NCBI GenBank assembly: GCA_023260615.1
Contig: JALQUY010000089.1
Span: forward strand, 1 to 6,602
Origin: Schleiferiaceae bacterium
Lineage (GTDB): Bacteria > Bacteroidota > Bacteroidia > Flavobacteriales > Schleiferiaceae
Reading direction: 5' to 3'
DNA length: 6,602 nt
The translations under genes were made by a program, and so were the position numbers. This document shows, in pieces, positions 1-5,445 of this stretch. Every line of letters starts with the position of its first letter. The first letter of the stretch is position 1. The notes beneath the pieces were generated by a model that was given only the letters and a program-made list of their open reading frames with translations, searched no databases and was not told the DNA's origin.

Positions 1-368
1 GTTTTGCCGCGCTGTAAATTCACCGTGGCATGGTAGTCGGTGTAGAACGTGTAAATCCCGCGAAAGCTAGAAATGCCGTTGATGTTAATTCCCGGATAGA
101 GGACGACCTCAGCGGGACCTTCTGCATCGATCAATACGGGCAGAGTCACAGGAAGGTGGTGAGCCCCCAAATTCACGCCATCCACTTCAATCCAAGCCGT
201 TGTGATTTTGGAACTCGTATTGCCATAGGTGGCACCCGGGTCTGCCGCTAGGGCCAAAGCCTCTACGTGCAGGTAAGCGGGCTCTTCAATGCTGCGGGTA
301 TCACAAGCGGCCAGGGCCAGAAGGAGAAAGAGGCCTGATAGGGCCTGTCGTGCATAACTTTCCTGCAT
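1..368 (-). CDS. Putative lipoprotein, 5' part only (runs off left edge)
   Basis: An open frame on the minus strand begins with ATG at 368-366 and stays open to the window edge (122 complete codons), so the C-terminus is missing. The N-terminus is a typical lipoprotein signal: MQESYAR, a hydrophobic stretch (about residues 9-21), then the lipobox LAAC with the lipidated cysteine at residue 22. The mature part starts CDTRSIEEP and is rich in beta-prone segments, for example WIEVDGVNLG and VVLYPGINING, with the look of an extracytoplasmic beta-sandwich domain. Inference: it is exported, lipidated and anchored in the outer or inner membrane. I recognise no named family and assign no function. 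A perfect TAnnTTTG box ends 4 bases before the ATG. The gene is divergent from pcm with 45 bases between the two start codons. The lipobox makes the strand and start fairly secure. Confidence 0.82.
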   Translation of the reverse strand, partial: MQESYARQALSGLFLLLALAACDTRSIEEPAYLHVEALALAADPGATYGNTSSKITTAWIEVDGVNLGAHHLPVTLPVLIDAEGPAEVVLYPGININGISSFRGIYTFYTDYHATVNLQRGK

Positions 369-372
369 GCTG

Positions 373-380
373 CAAAGGTA
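373..380 (-). promoter_or_regulatory. Bacteroidota -7 box (TACCTTTG) of the lipoprotein gene
   Basis: Read on the minus strand the sequence is TACCTTTG, a perfect match to the Bacteroidota primary-sigma -7 consensus TAnnTTTG. It is followed by only CAGC and then the ATG. I see no convincing TTG-type -33 box at the expected 17-20 base spacing. With a start site a few bases after the box, the transcript would have almost no 5' leader. Confidence 0.55.
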
Positions 381-397
381 GAGCAGCAAGGGCTTTG

Positions 398-404
398 TAA
401 TTTG
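398..404 (+). promoter_or_regulatory. Probable -7 box variant (TAATTTG) of pcm
   Basis: TAATTTG is one base shorter between TA and TTTG than the TAnnTTTG consensus. It lies 9 bases before the preferred ATG of pcm, and there is no other candidate in the 45-base divergent region. The same heptamer appears in front of the pyrophosphohydrolase gene at 6180-6186. Confidence 0.4.
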
Positions 405-413
405 CGGCCCTCT

Positions 414-1070
414 ATGCGAAGCGACAGTCCCAAGCACCAAGGCCAACGCATGCAGCTCGTGGAACAGCTCCGGGAGCGCGGCATTAAAGACGAAACGGTT
501 CTTTCGGCACTTTCACGGGTACCCCGCCATTTGTTTTTAGATTCTTCCTTTGAGCAATTTGCCTATCGGGATGCGGCTTTCCCGATACGCGCTCAGCAAA
601 CCATTTCACAGCCGTATACCGTTGCCTTTCAAACCGAGGCCCTGCAACTTCCTGCTGGGAGCAAAGTGCTGGAAATCGGGACAGGTTCGGGCTATCAGGC
701 GGCAGTGCTCGCGGAAATGGGCTACAAAGTCTTTACCATTGAGCGCCAAAAGGAACTCTTTGACTTTTCGCGTCCTTTGCTGAGCAGCCTGGGATACCGC
801 GTTACACAGAAGTTTGGGGATGGCTACAAGGGCTTACCTGCGTTTGCCCCCTTTGATGGCATTCTCGTTACGGCTGCTGCGCCTGAATTGCCCGAAGCGC
901 TCATCGACCAACTCCGACCCGGGGGGCGTCTCATCGTGCCCGTGGGCGATGTAGGGGACGATCAGCTCATGCACGCCATATGGAGAAATGAAGCCGGTGA
1001 AACCCTCTCAGAGGCCCTTGGAAACTTCCGGTTCGTGCCCATGCTGAAAGACGTGGACACCCAGCGTTGA
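414..1070 (+). CDS. pcm: Protein-L-isoaspartate(D-aspartate) O-methyltransferase
   Basis: This cytosolic repair enzyme transfers a methyl group from S-adenosylmethionine to the carboxyl of L-isoaspartyl residues that form when Asn/Asp age, allowing their return to aspartate. From the ATG at 414 the protein is 218 residues, a normal length for the family. The family hallmarks appear in order: QTISQPY (62-68), the substrate-side motif after the N-terminal helices; VLEIGTGSGYQ (85-95), the SAM-binding motif I; the acidic residue of TIE (110), expected to bind the SAM ribose; GDGYKG (135-140); VTAAA (152-156); and LRPGGRLIVPVG (167-178). A TTG at 402 would add four residues (MRPS), but it lies on the putative -7 box, and MRSDSPKHQGQRMQL aligns better with Bacteroidota homologues as I recall them. 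The gene is monocistronic and its stop codon is one base from that of smpB on the other strand. Confidence 0.95.
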   Translation: MRSDSPKHQGQRMQLVEQLRERGIKDETVLSALSRVPRHLFLDSSFEQFAYRDAAFPIRAQQTISQPYTVAFQTEALQLPAGSKVLEIGTGSGYQAAVLAEMGYKVFTIERQKELFDFSRPLLSSLGYRVTQKFGDGYKGLPAFAPFDGILVTAAAPELPEALIDQLRPGGRLIVPVGDVGDDQLMHAIWRNEAGETLSEALGNFRFVPMLKDVDTQR

Positions 1071-1071
1071 A

Positions 1072-1512
1072 CTAGATTTCGCGCTTGGTATCGCGGTCAA
1101 TATCCCGCTCCTTCAACGCCGCGCGCTTATCGTGTAATTTCTTGCCCTTTGCCGTGGCAATCTCCAACTTGGCCCAGCCCCGAGGGCTAAAGAACAACTT
1201 GAGCGGCACGATGGTCGTGCCGACATCCTTCAAGGCCTTCTGGATTTTTGCCAGTTCATTCTTCTTGAGCAACAATTTGCGTTCGCGCAAAGGGAGGTGG
1301 TTGGAGTAGGTGCCAAGCCTGAACTCCGCAATGTGCAAATTCTTGATATAGAGTTCCCCGCGTTCGTTTAGATAACAGTAACTATCCGAAAGGTTGGCCT
1401 TGCCTTCCCGCAAAGACTTGACCTCCGTGCCATACAATTGCAGGCCGGCGGTAAAGAAATCGTCCAAATGGTAGGCAAAACGGGCCTGTCGGTTTTGAAT
1501 CGTAGGGTTCAC
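1072..1512 (-). CDS. smpB: SsrA (tmRNA)-binding protein SmpB
   Basis: SmpB binds tmRNA and brings it to stalled ribosomes for trans-translation, which tags the incomplete peptide for proteolysis and releases the ribosome. The 146-residue protein shows the family pattern: N-terminal NRQARFAY (7-14), the oligonucleotide-binding-fold signature YGTEVKSLREGKANL (27-41), the LHIAEF/NHLPLRERKLLL region (59-82), and a basic C-terminal segment with AKGKKLHDKR (121-130) followed by ALKERD and the tail DTKREI, which enters the decoding centre and mRNA path in known structures. The start is GTG at 1512-1510; an in-frame stop four codons upstream (inside the putative promoter box) rules out a longer ATG or GTG form. 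The GTG lies 31 bases from the divergent pyrD ATG. There is no ssrA gene in the window. Confidence 0.96.
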   Translation of the reverse strand: MNPTIQNRQARFAYHLDDFFTAGLQLYGTEVKSLREGKANLSDSYCYLNERGELYIKNLHIAEFRLGTYSNHLPLRERKLLLKKNELAKIQKALKDVGTTIVPLKLFFSPRGWAKLEIATAKGKKLHDKRAALKERDIDRDTKREI

Positions 1513-1516
1513 GCTG

Positions 1517-1524
1517 CAAATCTA
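1517..1524 (-). promoter_or_regulatory. Bacteroidota -7 box (TAGATTTG) of smpB
   Basis: On the minus strand TAGATTTG matches TAnnTTTG perfectly. Like the lipoprotein promoter, it is followed by just CAGC before the start codon. It lies 4 bases from the oppositely directed pyrD box, so the two RNA polymerase footprints must overlap. No clear -33 element was found. Confidence 0.55.
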
Positions 1525-1528
1525 ACCC

Positions 1529-1536
1529 TAACTTTG
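1529..1536 (+). promoter_or_regulatory. Bacteroidota -7 box (TAACTTTG) of the pyrD-hmgL operon
   Basis: TAACTTTG is a perfect TAnnTTTG match and ends 7 bases before the pyrD ATG, predicting a leader of only a few bases. The only -33 candidate at about 19-base spacing is a weak GTTC near 1506-1509. The identical box recurs before the riboswitch at 3424-3431. Confidence 0.55.
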
Positions 1537-1543
1537 TGTATCC

Positions 1544-2575
1544 ATGCTGTATTCATCGCTTCTCCGCCCCTTGTTGTTTCGCCTTCCGGCCGAACGCGCA
1601 CACAACCTCACCATGGCGCAAATGCGCATGCTTCAATCTACGGCATTGGGCCGTAGCCTCTTGCGCAGCTTTGTGGGGAACATTGCTCCAAAACCGGTGA
1701 ACGCGATGGGCCTCACCTTCGAACATCCCGTAGGCCTTGCAGCCGGACTCGACAAGAACGCAGAGGCTATGGAAGGCTTCTTTGCCTTGGGCTTTAGCCA
1801 TGTGGAGATTGGCACCCTTACGCCGCGCCCACAGCCTGGAAACCCACAGCCACGCTTATTCAGACTCCCCGAGGATCAAGCCATCATTAACCGCATGGGC
1901 TTTAACAACCGAGGAGCGGAGAATGCCGCCTTGCGTTTGGCCCAGCGAAGCCATCGCTGGAAAATTGTCGGCGGAAACATTGGCAAGAACAAGGATACCC
2001 CCAACGAACAGGCGCACGAAGACTACCTGTTGGCCATGCAAGCGCTCCACACGCACGTCGATTACTTTACGGTCAATATCTCATCGCCAAATACCCCAGG
2101 ACTGAGAGACTTACAACACGAAGCTGCCCTCAAGTCCTTATTGGAAGCGGTGGCCACCGAAAACAAGCGCTTAGGCGCCAAGCCACTCGCGGTAAAAATC
2201 GCCCCAGACTTGACCCAGGAAGAAGTTCAAAACATGGCCCGCCTCGCCGCGGAATCCGGCTTCCAAGGCATTATCGCCACCAATACCACCATCGGTCGAA
2301 ACGCCCCCAATACGTCTCAGGAGCGAATCGCCGCCATTGGTGCAGGCGGCTTATCCGGACGTCCACTTACCCAAAAGAGCACCGAAGTCATCGGCTGGGT
2401 AAAGGAAGCAGTGGGCGATCATCTTACCATCATCGGTGTGGGTGGGGTATTCACCGCGCAAGATGTCACGGACAAGCGAAATGCTGGAGCGGACCTGGTG
2501 CAGGTCTACACCGGCTTTGTCTACCAAGGCCCCTCGATGGTTAAACAGCTCCAAGCTTCATGGAAGAACGGCTGA
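1544..2575 (+). CDS. pyrD: Dihydroorotate dehydrogenase (quinone), class 2
   Basis: This is the fourth step of de novo pyrimidine synthesis: FMN-dependent oxidation of dihydroorotate to orotate, passing electrons to membrane quinone. At 343 residues it has the length of class 2 enzymes. The N-terminal MLYSSLLRPLLFRLPAERAH corresponds to the helical membrane-associating and quinone-tunnel domain that distinguishes class 2 from cytosolic class 1. The barrel follows with GLAAGLDKN (64-72), EIGTLTPRPQPGNPQPRLFR (88-107), INRMGFNN (115-122), NIGKNKDTP (145-153), VNISSPNTPGLR (177-188; S181 is the expected catalytic base by comparison with Ser175 of the E. coli enzyme), VKIAPDL (217-223), IATNTT (244-249), GGLSGRPL (268-275), and the FMN-phosphate region GVGGV (298-302) with VYTGFVYQGP (321-330). 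The start fits the family exactly. Its last 16 bases overlap the start of hmgL, implying one transcript. Confidence 0.97.
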   Translation: MLYSSLLRPLLFRLPAERAHNLTMAQMRMLQSTALGRSLLRSFVGNIAPKPVNAMGLTFEHPVGLAAGLDKNAEAMEGFFALGFSHVEIGTLTPRPQPGNPQPRLFRLPEDQAIINRMGFNNRGAENAALRLAQRSHRWKIVGGNIGKNKDTPNEQAHEDYLLAMQALHTHVDYFTVNISSPNTPGLRDLQHEAALKSLLEAVATENKRLGAKPLAVKIAPDLTQEEVQNMARLAAESGFQGIIATNTTIGRNAPNTSQERIAAIGAGGLSGRPLTQKSTEVIGWVKEAVGDHLTIIGVGGVFTAQDVTDKRNAGADLVQVYTGFVYQGPSMVKQLQASWKNG

Positions 2576-3426
2576 TTTGGGTCGAGTGCCCCCGGGATGC
2601 CATGCAAGGCTATTCTACCGTGTTTTCCACCGAGGACAAGGTGGACTACCTCAAGCATTTGCTCACTGTAGGGTTTGACACCTTGGACATCGGAAGCTTT
2701 GTGTCTCCTAAGTCCATTCCCCAAATGGCAGACACCTCCGCAGTTTTAGATGCGTTGACCCCCTTTAAAGGCACCAATCGCTTCCTCGTGATTGCCGCTA
2801 ATGCGAAAGGGGTGGCGCTTGCTGCACAACATCCCGCGGTCGATGTCGTCGGATTTCCATTTTCTGCCTCCGAAGAGTTCCAAGTGCGCAATACCAACCG
2901 AACGCGCGAACAAGCCTTGACCGAACTTCAAGAACACGCCCAGGTCCTTCGTGCGTCGGGCAAGGGTCTGGTAGTTTATGTGAGCATGGCCTTTGGAAAT
3001 CCCTACGGAGAAACCTATTCTGAACAGGACGTCGCCGACTGGGTAGCACGTATCCAAGAATCTGTTGCACCTGAGGCCATTTCCTTGAGCGACACGGTAG
3101 CAATGGCACGTCCGGAGACGATTGCATCCTTGGTGTCCTGTACGCGCACTGCCGCCCCGCATGCCCAAATTGGATTGCATTTGCACGTTCCGACCGGTTA
3201 CTCTCTTCGCTCCGGACTCGTCCAGGCGGGGTGGAAGGCAGGCGTCAGACGTTTTGACTCGGCTTTACTTGGCTTTGGTGGGTGCCCCATGGCCCAAGAT
3301 GAACTCTGTGGCAACTTGCCTAGCGAGAGTCTTTTAACCTACGCACTTTCCGAACGCATCCCCATGGGCGTTTCGCCTTTGGCTCTGGAAGCGGCGCACA
3401 ACGCCGCACGACGCCTTTTTCTCTAA
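2560..3426 (+). CDS. hmgL: Hydroxymethylglutaryl-CoA lyase family protein
   Basis: HMG-CoA lyase cleaves HMG-CoA to acetyl-CoA and acetoacetate, the last step of leucine breakdown, using a divalent metal in a TIM barrel. The 288-residue protein starts MEERLIWVECPRDAMQG, giving the catalytic Arg-Asp pair (R12, D13). It continues with DIGSFVSPKSIPQMAD (43-58), NPYG (147-150), LSDTVA (176-181), the metal-binding HLH (H207, H209), and FGGCPMAQDELCGN (239-252) containing the catalytic cysteine C242 and N252. An Asp (D43) stands where the human enzyme has Glu before TSFVSP, as in Bacteroidota members I recall. The ATG overlaps the pyrD stop by 16 bases in the +2 frame; a later start would remove the conserved strand before PRD. 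The related family of aldolase/isopropylmalate synthase-like lyases is the main alternative, but the cysteine loop favours HMG-CoA lyase. Its stop codon overlaps the riboswitch promoter box. Confidence 0.88.
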   Translation: MEERLIWVECPRDAMQGYSTVFSTEDKVDYLKHLLTVGFDTLDIGSFVSPKSIPQMADTSAVLDALTPFKGTNRFLVIAANAKGVALAAQHPAVDVVGFPFSASEEFQVRNTNRTREQALTELQEHAQVLRASGKGLVVYVSMAFGNPYGETYSEQDVADWVARIQESVAPEAISLSDTVAMARPETIASLVSCTRTAAPHAQIGLHLHVPTGYSLRSGLVQAGWKAGVRRFDSALLGFGGCPMAQDELCGNLPSESLLTYALSERIPMGVSPLALEAAHNAARRLFL

Positions 3427-3431
3427 CTTTG
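3424..3431 (+). promoter_or_regulatory. -7 box (TAACTTTG) for the riboswitch-receptor transcript
   Basis: TAACTTTG, a perfect TAnnTTTG match identical to the pyrD box, overlaps the TAA stop of hmgL. It lies just upstream of the first paired element of the riboswitch, so a start site a few bases downstream (about 3436) would include the whole aptamer. No clear -33 box was seen. Read-through from hmgL is also possible. Confidence 0.55.
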
Positions 3432-3436
3432 ATCTG

Positions 3437-3592
3437 TTCTTGCGTGCTCACCCTGTGAGCTTAAAAGGGAATCCGGTGAAATACCGGAGCTGTACCCGCA
3501 GCTGTAACCTGTTTGAATCGCTTTGTGTTTATGCCACTGGATCGTCTGGGAAGGCCACAAATCGAAAGGAAGCCAGAAGACCTGCCAAGTTC
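3437..3592 (+). promoter_or_regulatory. Cobalamin (B12) riboswitch aptamer
   Basis: The conserved cobalamin-aptamer landmarks occur in order: a P2-like hairpin GCTCAC-CCT-GTGAGC (3446-3460); GGGAATCCGGTGAAATACC (3467-3485), matching GGGAAnnnGGTGnAAnnCC; CCCGCAGCTGT (3495-3505), matching CCCGCnnCTGT; GCCACTGG...GGGAAGGC (3533-3555); and the B12 box AGCCAGAAGACCTGCC (3571-3586), which fits AGYCAGRAGACCTGCC. A stem closes the variable part: TTTGTG (3522-3527) with CACAAA (3556-3561). A short P1 can form between CTTG (3439-3442) and CAAG (3586-3589). Adenosylcobalamin or another cobalamin would bind the RNA and lower expression of the downstream receptor. Identity is very likely; which cobalamin form is bound cannot be told here. 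Confidence 0.95.
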
Positions 3593-3603
3593 TATACCCC
3601 CGT

Positions 3604-3623
3604 CAGTGCCGGGCCTAGCGCTG
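3604..3623 (+). promoter_or_regulatory. Expression-platform hairpin of the B12 riboswitch
   Basis: CAGTGC (3604-3609) pairs with GCGCTG (3618-3623), including one G-T wobble, around an 8-base loop CGGGCCTA. The hairpin ends 7 bases before the receptor ATG and no U-run follows it. This suggests that control is at translation start, with this element acting as the P13-type hairpin whose loop contacts the aptamer, not as a transcription terminator. The loop-loop contact is inferred from the known architecture; I did not establish the exact pairing partner. Confidence 0.55.
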
Positions 3624-3630
3624 AAGCGAT

Positions 3631-5391
3631 ATGAAAACACTCCCCATTGCAGTCCTGTGTGGACTGAGCTTGGGTGCTGTGGCTAGTTATGCCCAGACCC
3701 CCGACAGCACCCTTCAACTTTCAACAGTCCCTGTTTGGAGTCAAACCCCATCCACAAGCGCATGGGTTTCTCAACCCGATGCTTCCGGCTTGTGGGCAAG
3801 CGGTGCGGACATTCGAATGACGTCCCCTGGAGCCTCCCTGCTCCTAAGCCGCGACGGATATCCTAGTGCGTACATTCAGGGATCCTGGGAGGGTCTTCCC
3901 TTGTTGACCCCGGACCTTGGGGTCGCAGACTTTTCCCTACTGCCCCAGTGGGGACAGCAACGGAGCTGGGGGAGCCCCTTGGCTTCCCAGTACCAGAGTG
4001 GTCAAGCACTCGGGGAACTTTTAGATGTACGTGGGCAATCTGAAGATGTCCTTGAACTCAAAGGCAGCAGCTTGAAAGGTGCAGGCCTGGGCGGTATTTG
4101 GACGCTTTCGGATCGTTCGGATGCTTCGGTTCGAATCGGCGGAGGTACGGAAGCCTGGAAAAACGATTACCGGTATGGTGACACCGATTTGCGTCGAAAT
4201 GGAGCAGATGGCAGCCGCCACGAACTCTTTTTAACGCATCAGCGAAACTATGCTGGGGGACGCTGGAGCACAGGAGGTACGGGATACGTCGTTTCTGCGG
4301 ACCGTGGTCTACCTGCGTCCACTTTTGACTTTGAAGACATTCCTGCGCGTCAGCAGGACCTGCGCGCCCAAGTGAGCACCTTTCAATCCTACCACTTTGA
4401 GGATTTGCACTTCCGCACGGAGCAGGTCCTCTGGAGCCAAAACCAGTACTACCAAGGGCCCTGGTATTCCGACACGAATGCGAGCCAGGGGGCCTTCCTG
4501 CGCTTCTACACAGGCACGCATTGGAAGAAGTGGAAGCTGTACAACGAGGAAACCGTGGGCGTTAACCGCATGAACGGGGTATACAAGCCAGATGTGACCA
4601 TCGATTACGTCACGCTCAACCTCTTGGCAGAGTCCCCAGTAACGCGCTTGGGAAAATTCACGCTGGGGGCTAAATGGTCGACCTGGGGCCGCAAGAAAAG
4701 TCCCCTTGCTCCACAGATGCTTTGGGAGAAAAAGGTAAAAACCTGGACCGTGACGGGCCAGCTTCGCCAAATGTTCCGCTTTCCAACCATGAACGACTTG
4801 TTTTGGACGGGCTTTGGCAATCCAGACTTGGATCCCGAACGTGGCTGGGAAGCCCAAGGGGGCGTACGAAAGTCCTTTGCTCAGGGCTATGTGGATGCGC
4901 AGATCTTTAGCACCCAGCTCCAGCAGGCCATCGTTTGGCTTCCAGATGACTTCGGTAACTGGCGCCCAGTGAATCAGAGTTCGTGGGACCGTCAAGGGGC
5001 CAAACTGGCGGGTCACTTCGCTCCAGGCAGTTGGACCTTGGATGCCAACGTTCGCTACGTACGCGTTACCGATGCGGAGGGGAACTTGGCTCCCTATGTG
5101 GCTCCGTGGCTGGGCAACGTTTCGGTGGCTCGACGTTGGGGCAAAGGGGAGTGGGGTGCCACTTGGACGGGTCAAACGGCTGTTCCCACATATTGGGTTG
5201 CGCCAGGATCTGGACCTGAGGCCTACCTCGCAGGGCAGTCTTCGATGGGCTTGCAGTATGCCCGACGCCTTACGGATGTCCTCAAGGCGCAGATTTCGGT
5301 GGAAAACCTCTTGAATCAAACCATCCTCTTTCAACCCGGCTATCCAATGCCCGGACGCTACCTCCAGGTGCGACTCCAGTATGGTCTATAA
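3631..5391 (+). CDS. btuB: TonB-dependent outer-membrane receptor, probable B12/corrinoid importer (BtuB-like)
   Basis: The 586-residue protein has a Sec signal peptide (MKTLP, hydrophobic core, cleavage probably after SYA at 21), a plug domain at about 45-135, then a beta-barrel. The plug keeps a recognisable skeleton (SLLLSRDGYPSAYIQGSWEGLPLLTPDLG, then DFSLLPQWG), but the usual GSGAxGG segment reads YQSGQALGELLDV, so it is diverged. Barrel landmarks of TonB-dependent receptors are RFPTMNDLFW (383-392), GNPDLDPERGWE (396-407), and near the C-terminus VENLLNQTILFQPGYPMPGRYLQVRLQYGL. The last residue is Leu, not the common Phe; Tyr is at -3. A B12 riboswitch immediately upstream makes cobalamin or a related corrinoid the likely cargo, moved with energy from TonB-ExbBD. 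No btuFCD genes are in the window. The receptor class is near certain; the substrate is inferred from the riboswitch. Confidence 0.88.
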   Translation: MKTLPIAVLCGLSLGAVASYAQTPDSTLQLSTVPVWSQTPSTSAWVSQPDASGLWASGADIRMTSPGASLLLSRDGYPSAYIQGSWEGLPLLTPDLGVADFSLLPQWGQQRSWGSPLASQYQSGQALGELLDVRGQSEDVLELKGSSLKGAGLGGIWTLSDRSDASVRIGGGTEAWKNDYRYGDTDLRRNGADGSRHELFLTHQRNYAGGRWSTGGTGYVVSADRGLPASTFDFEDIPARQQDLRAQVSTFQSYHFEDLHFRTEQVLWSQNQYYQGPWYSDTNASQGAFLRFYTGTHWKKWKLYNEETVGVNRMNGVYKPDVTIDYVTLNLLAESPVTRLGKFTLGAKWSTWGRKKSPLAPQMLWEKKVKTWTVTGQLRQMFRFPTMNDLFWTGFGNPDLDPERGWEAQGGVRKSFAQGYVDAQIFSTQLQQAIVWLPDDFGNWRPVNQSSWDRQGAKLAGHFAPGSWTLDANVRYVRVTDAEGNLAPYVAPWLGNVSVARRWGKGEWGATWTGQTAVPTYWVAPGSGPEAYLAGQSSMGLQYARRLTDVLKAQISVENLLNQTILFQPGYPMPGRYLQVRLQYGL

Positions 5392-5423
5392 AAAAGAAAG
5401 CCGGGTGAGAGCCCGGCTTTTTT
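5391..5423 (+). terminator. Bidirectional intrinsic terminator between the receptor and DUF6580 genes
   Basis: A perfect 9-bp stem AAAGCCGGG (5397-5405) / CCCGGCTTT (5412-5420) with a 6-base loop is followed by more T residues on the plus strand and preceded by an A-rich run (from 5391) that becomes U-rich on the minus strand. It begins at the receptor stop codon and ends 22 bases from the stop of the convergent gene, so it can end both transcripts. Confidence 0.92.
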
Positions 5424-5445
5424 GTTGGATATCCTAGCTATGGCA

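Noticed and set aside
30..251. 73-codon plus-strand open frame at the left edge
   Set aside because: It is antisense to the lipoprotein frame, which has a clean signal peptide, lipobox and promoter box.
402..413. TTG start at 402 for pcm, adding four residues
   Set aside because: The codon overlaps the putative -7 box, and the ATG at 414 gives the usual family N-terminus.
3604..3630. Transcription-terminator type riboswitch platform
   Set aside because: The hairpin has an 8-base loop, a wobble pair and no following U-run, so it does not look like an intrinsic terminator.
3440..3634. 64-codon plus-strand open frame upstream of the receptor
   Set aside because: It lies across the B12 riboswitch, whose conserved RNA motifs explain the sequence; the predicted peptide is low in hydrophobic structure and shows no motif.
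4309..5334. 341-codon open frame antisense to the TonB receptor
   Set aside because: It lies entirely inside the receptor gene, its translation shows no recognisable motif, and the plus-strand frame has clear receptor signatures. It is a by-product of the codon use of the real gene.
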